Positions 4,734-5,630 of a DNA stretch of 5,630 bases are shown here, piece by piece; within the stretch, counting starts at the first letter, position 1, and each line of letters begins with the position of its first letter. Below the pieces are notes generated by a model that was not told the origin of the DNA, did not search any database, and saw only the letters and a list, made by a program, of their open reading frames with translations. Position numbers and translations under genes: made by a program. The stretch is from Chloroflexota bacterium (GTDB taxonomy: Bacteria; Chloroflexota; UBA4733). The stretch covers positions 1-5,630 of the forward strand of contig JAICXR010000253.1 in the NCBI GenBank assembly GCA_025980355.1, written 5' to 3'.

Positions 4734-5630
4734 GTGCGCATCCTGATCTTGGGGGCCGACGGCTACCTCGGCTGGCCGACGGCGCTGTACTTCTCGCAGC
4801 GCGGCGACGACGTGCTGGCCTGCGACAACTTCGCCAAGCGGCAGTGGCGGGCCGAGGTGGGCGCCGAGAGCGTGACGCCGATCCGCACCCTCCACGAGCG
4901 CGTTCGGGTCTGGCGCGACCTGACCGGCAAGGGCATCGCGCTGGCCGTCGGCGACATCACCAACTGGTCCTTCCTCAGCGCGCTGATCCGCGACTGGCAT
5001 CCCGACACTATCGTCCACTACGGGGAGCAACACAGCGCCCCTTACTCGATGATTGACCGGGACCATGCCGTGCTGACGCAGACCAACAACGTCGTCGGCA
5101 CGCTGAACGTGCTCTGGGCGATGCGCGACTTCGCCCCGGAGGCCCACCTCGTGAAAATCGGCACGATGGGCGAGTACGGGACGCCCAACATCGACATCGA
5201 AGAGGGCTACCTGGAGATCGAGCACAACGGTCGGAAGGACGTGCTCCCCTATCCAAAGCAGCCGGGCAGTTTTTACCACCTCTCCAAGGTGCACGACAGC
5301 CACAATATGCTGTTCGCCTGCCGGATCTGGAACCTGCGCGCGACCGACCTCAATCAGGGCGTCGTCTACGGCGTCCAGACCGACGAGACCGCGCGGGACG
5401 AGCGCCTCTGCACCAGCTTTAGTTACGACGAGTGCTGGGGCACCGTGCTGAACCGCTTCTGCGCCCAGGCCGTGATGGGCATGCCGCTGACCGTGTACGG
5501 CCAGGGCGGGCAGACGAGGGGCTTCCTCGACATCCGGGACACCGTCCAGTGCGTGGCCCTGGCGGCAGAGCACCCTGCGGCGGCCGGCGAGCTGCGCGTC
5601 TTCAACCAGTTCACCGAGCAGTTCAGCGTC
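4734..5630 (+). CDS. sqdB: UDP-sulfoquinovose synthase SqdB/SQD1 (N-terminal three quarters, runs off right edge)
   Basis: An NAD-dependent enzyme of the short-chain dehydrogenase/epimerase superfamily that makes UDP-sulfoquinovose from UDP-glucose and sulfite, the committed step of sulfolipid head-group synthesis. The first 299 residues are present of roughly 390-400 usual. The Rossmann loop is LGADGYLGWPTALYFS (6-21), with Gly7, Gly10 and Gly13 and the Trp-Pro/Ala variant typical of SQD1. Other blocks are HYGEQHSAPYSM (95-106), IGTMGEYGTPNIDIEEGY (142-159, with Thr144 and Glu147), YHLSK (Tyr181, Lys185 catalytic pair), LNQGVVYG (206-213) and TRGFLDIRDTVQC near the end. These blocks distinguish it from ordinary UDP-glucose 4-epimerases. 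GTG 4734 was chosen because the Rossmann strand starts immediately and AAGGGA lies 7 nt upstream. It is the fourth gene of the block, 37 nt after the PHP gene. No frameshift is seen. Confidence 0.95.
   Translation, partial: MRILILGADGYLGWPTALYFSQRGDDVLACDNFAKRQWRAEVGAESVTPIRTLHERVRVWRDLTGKGIALAVGDITNWSFLSALIRDWHPDTIVHYGEQHSAPYSMIDRDHAVLTQTNNVVGTLNVLWAMRDFAPEAHLVKIGTMGEYGTPNIDIEEGYLEIEHNGRKDVLPYPKQPGSFYHLSKVHDSHNMLFACRIWNLRATDLNQGVVYGVQTDETARDERLCTSFSYDECWGTVLNRFCAQAVMGMPLTVYGQGGQTRGFLDIRDTVQCVALAAEHPAAAGELRVFNQFTEQFSV

Noticed and set aside
4104..5573. 489-codon open frame on the minus strand
   Set aside because: Antisense to PHP and sqdB. The sqdB frame is unmistakable, and the opposing frame is a GC-skew artefact.

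Overview
This 5.6-kb window of very GC-rich DNA (I estimate close to 70 % G+C) holds six genes in two divergent blocks. The lineage cannot be fixed from the sequence. The G+C content, GTG starts, a plant/cyanobacterial-type sulfolipid synthase and a helix-turn-helix/molybdate-receptor fusion regulator would fit a high-GC Chloroflexota such as Thermomicrobia, but other high-GC bacteria are possible.

Left block, minus strand (1-1420): a one-component regulator (XRE-type helix-turn-helix plus a COG1910-type periplasmic-binding-protein-like domain) is followed by the start of modA, the molybdate-binding lipoprotein of an ABC transporter. The two share a GTGA stop/start overlap. modA runs off the left edge, and modB/modC would be expected beyond it. 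This looks like an oxyanion-uptake operon whose first gene encodes its own sensor.

Middle (1421-1622): a divergent promoter region of about 200 bp. It contains a -10-like TACAAT for the regulator, which lies 8 nt from the ATG and inside a perfect TTGTA-N3-TACAA palindrome. It also has a wider inverted repeat, a consensus TATAAT facing right, and a 12-bp perfect palindrome at the predicted rightward transcription start.

Right block, plus strand (1623-5630): a multi-pass membrane protein of the UPF0104/LPG_synthase_TM family, an SqdX-like GT4 glycosyltransferase, a PHP-domain metallo-phosphoesterase, and a UDP-sulfoquinovose synthase (SqdB/SQD1), cut by the right edge. Gaps are short (one 7-bp overlap, one 37-nt gap, one leader of about 110 nt), so this is probably one operon. 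SqdB would make UDP-sulfoquinovose from UDP-glucose and sulfite, and the glycosyltransferase would move sulfoquinovose onto diacylglycerol to give the sulfolipid SQDG. The PHP protein and the membrane protein have no assigned step in the known pathway and are the most interesting parts of the window.

I saw no RNA genes, insertion sequences, CRISPR arrays or attachment sites.
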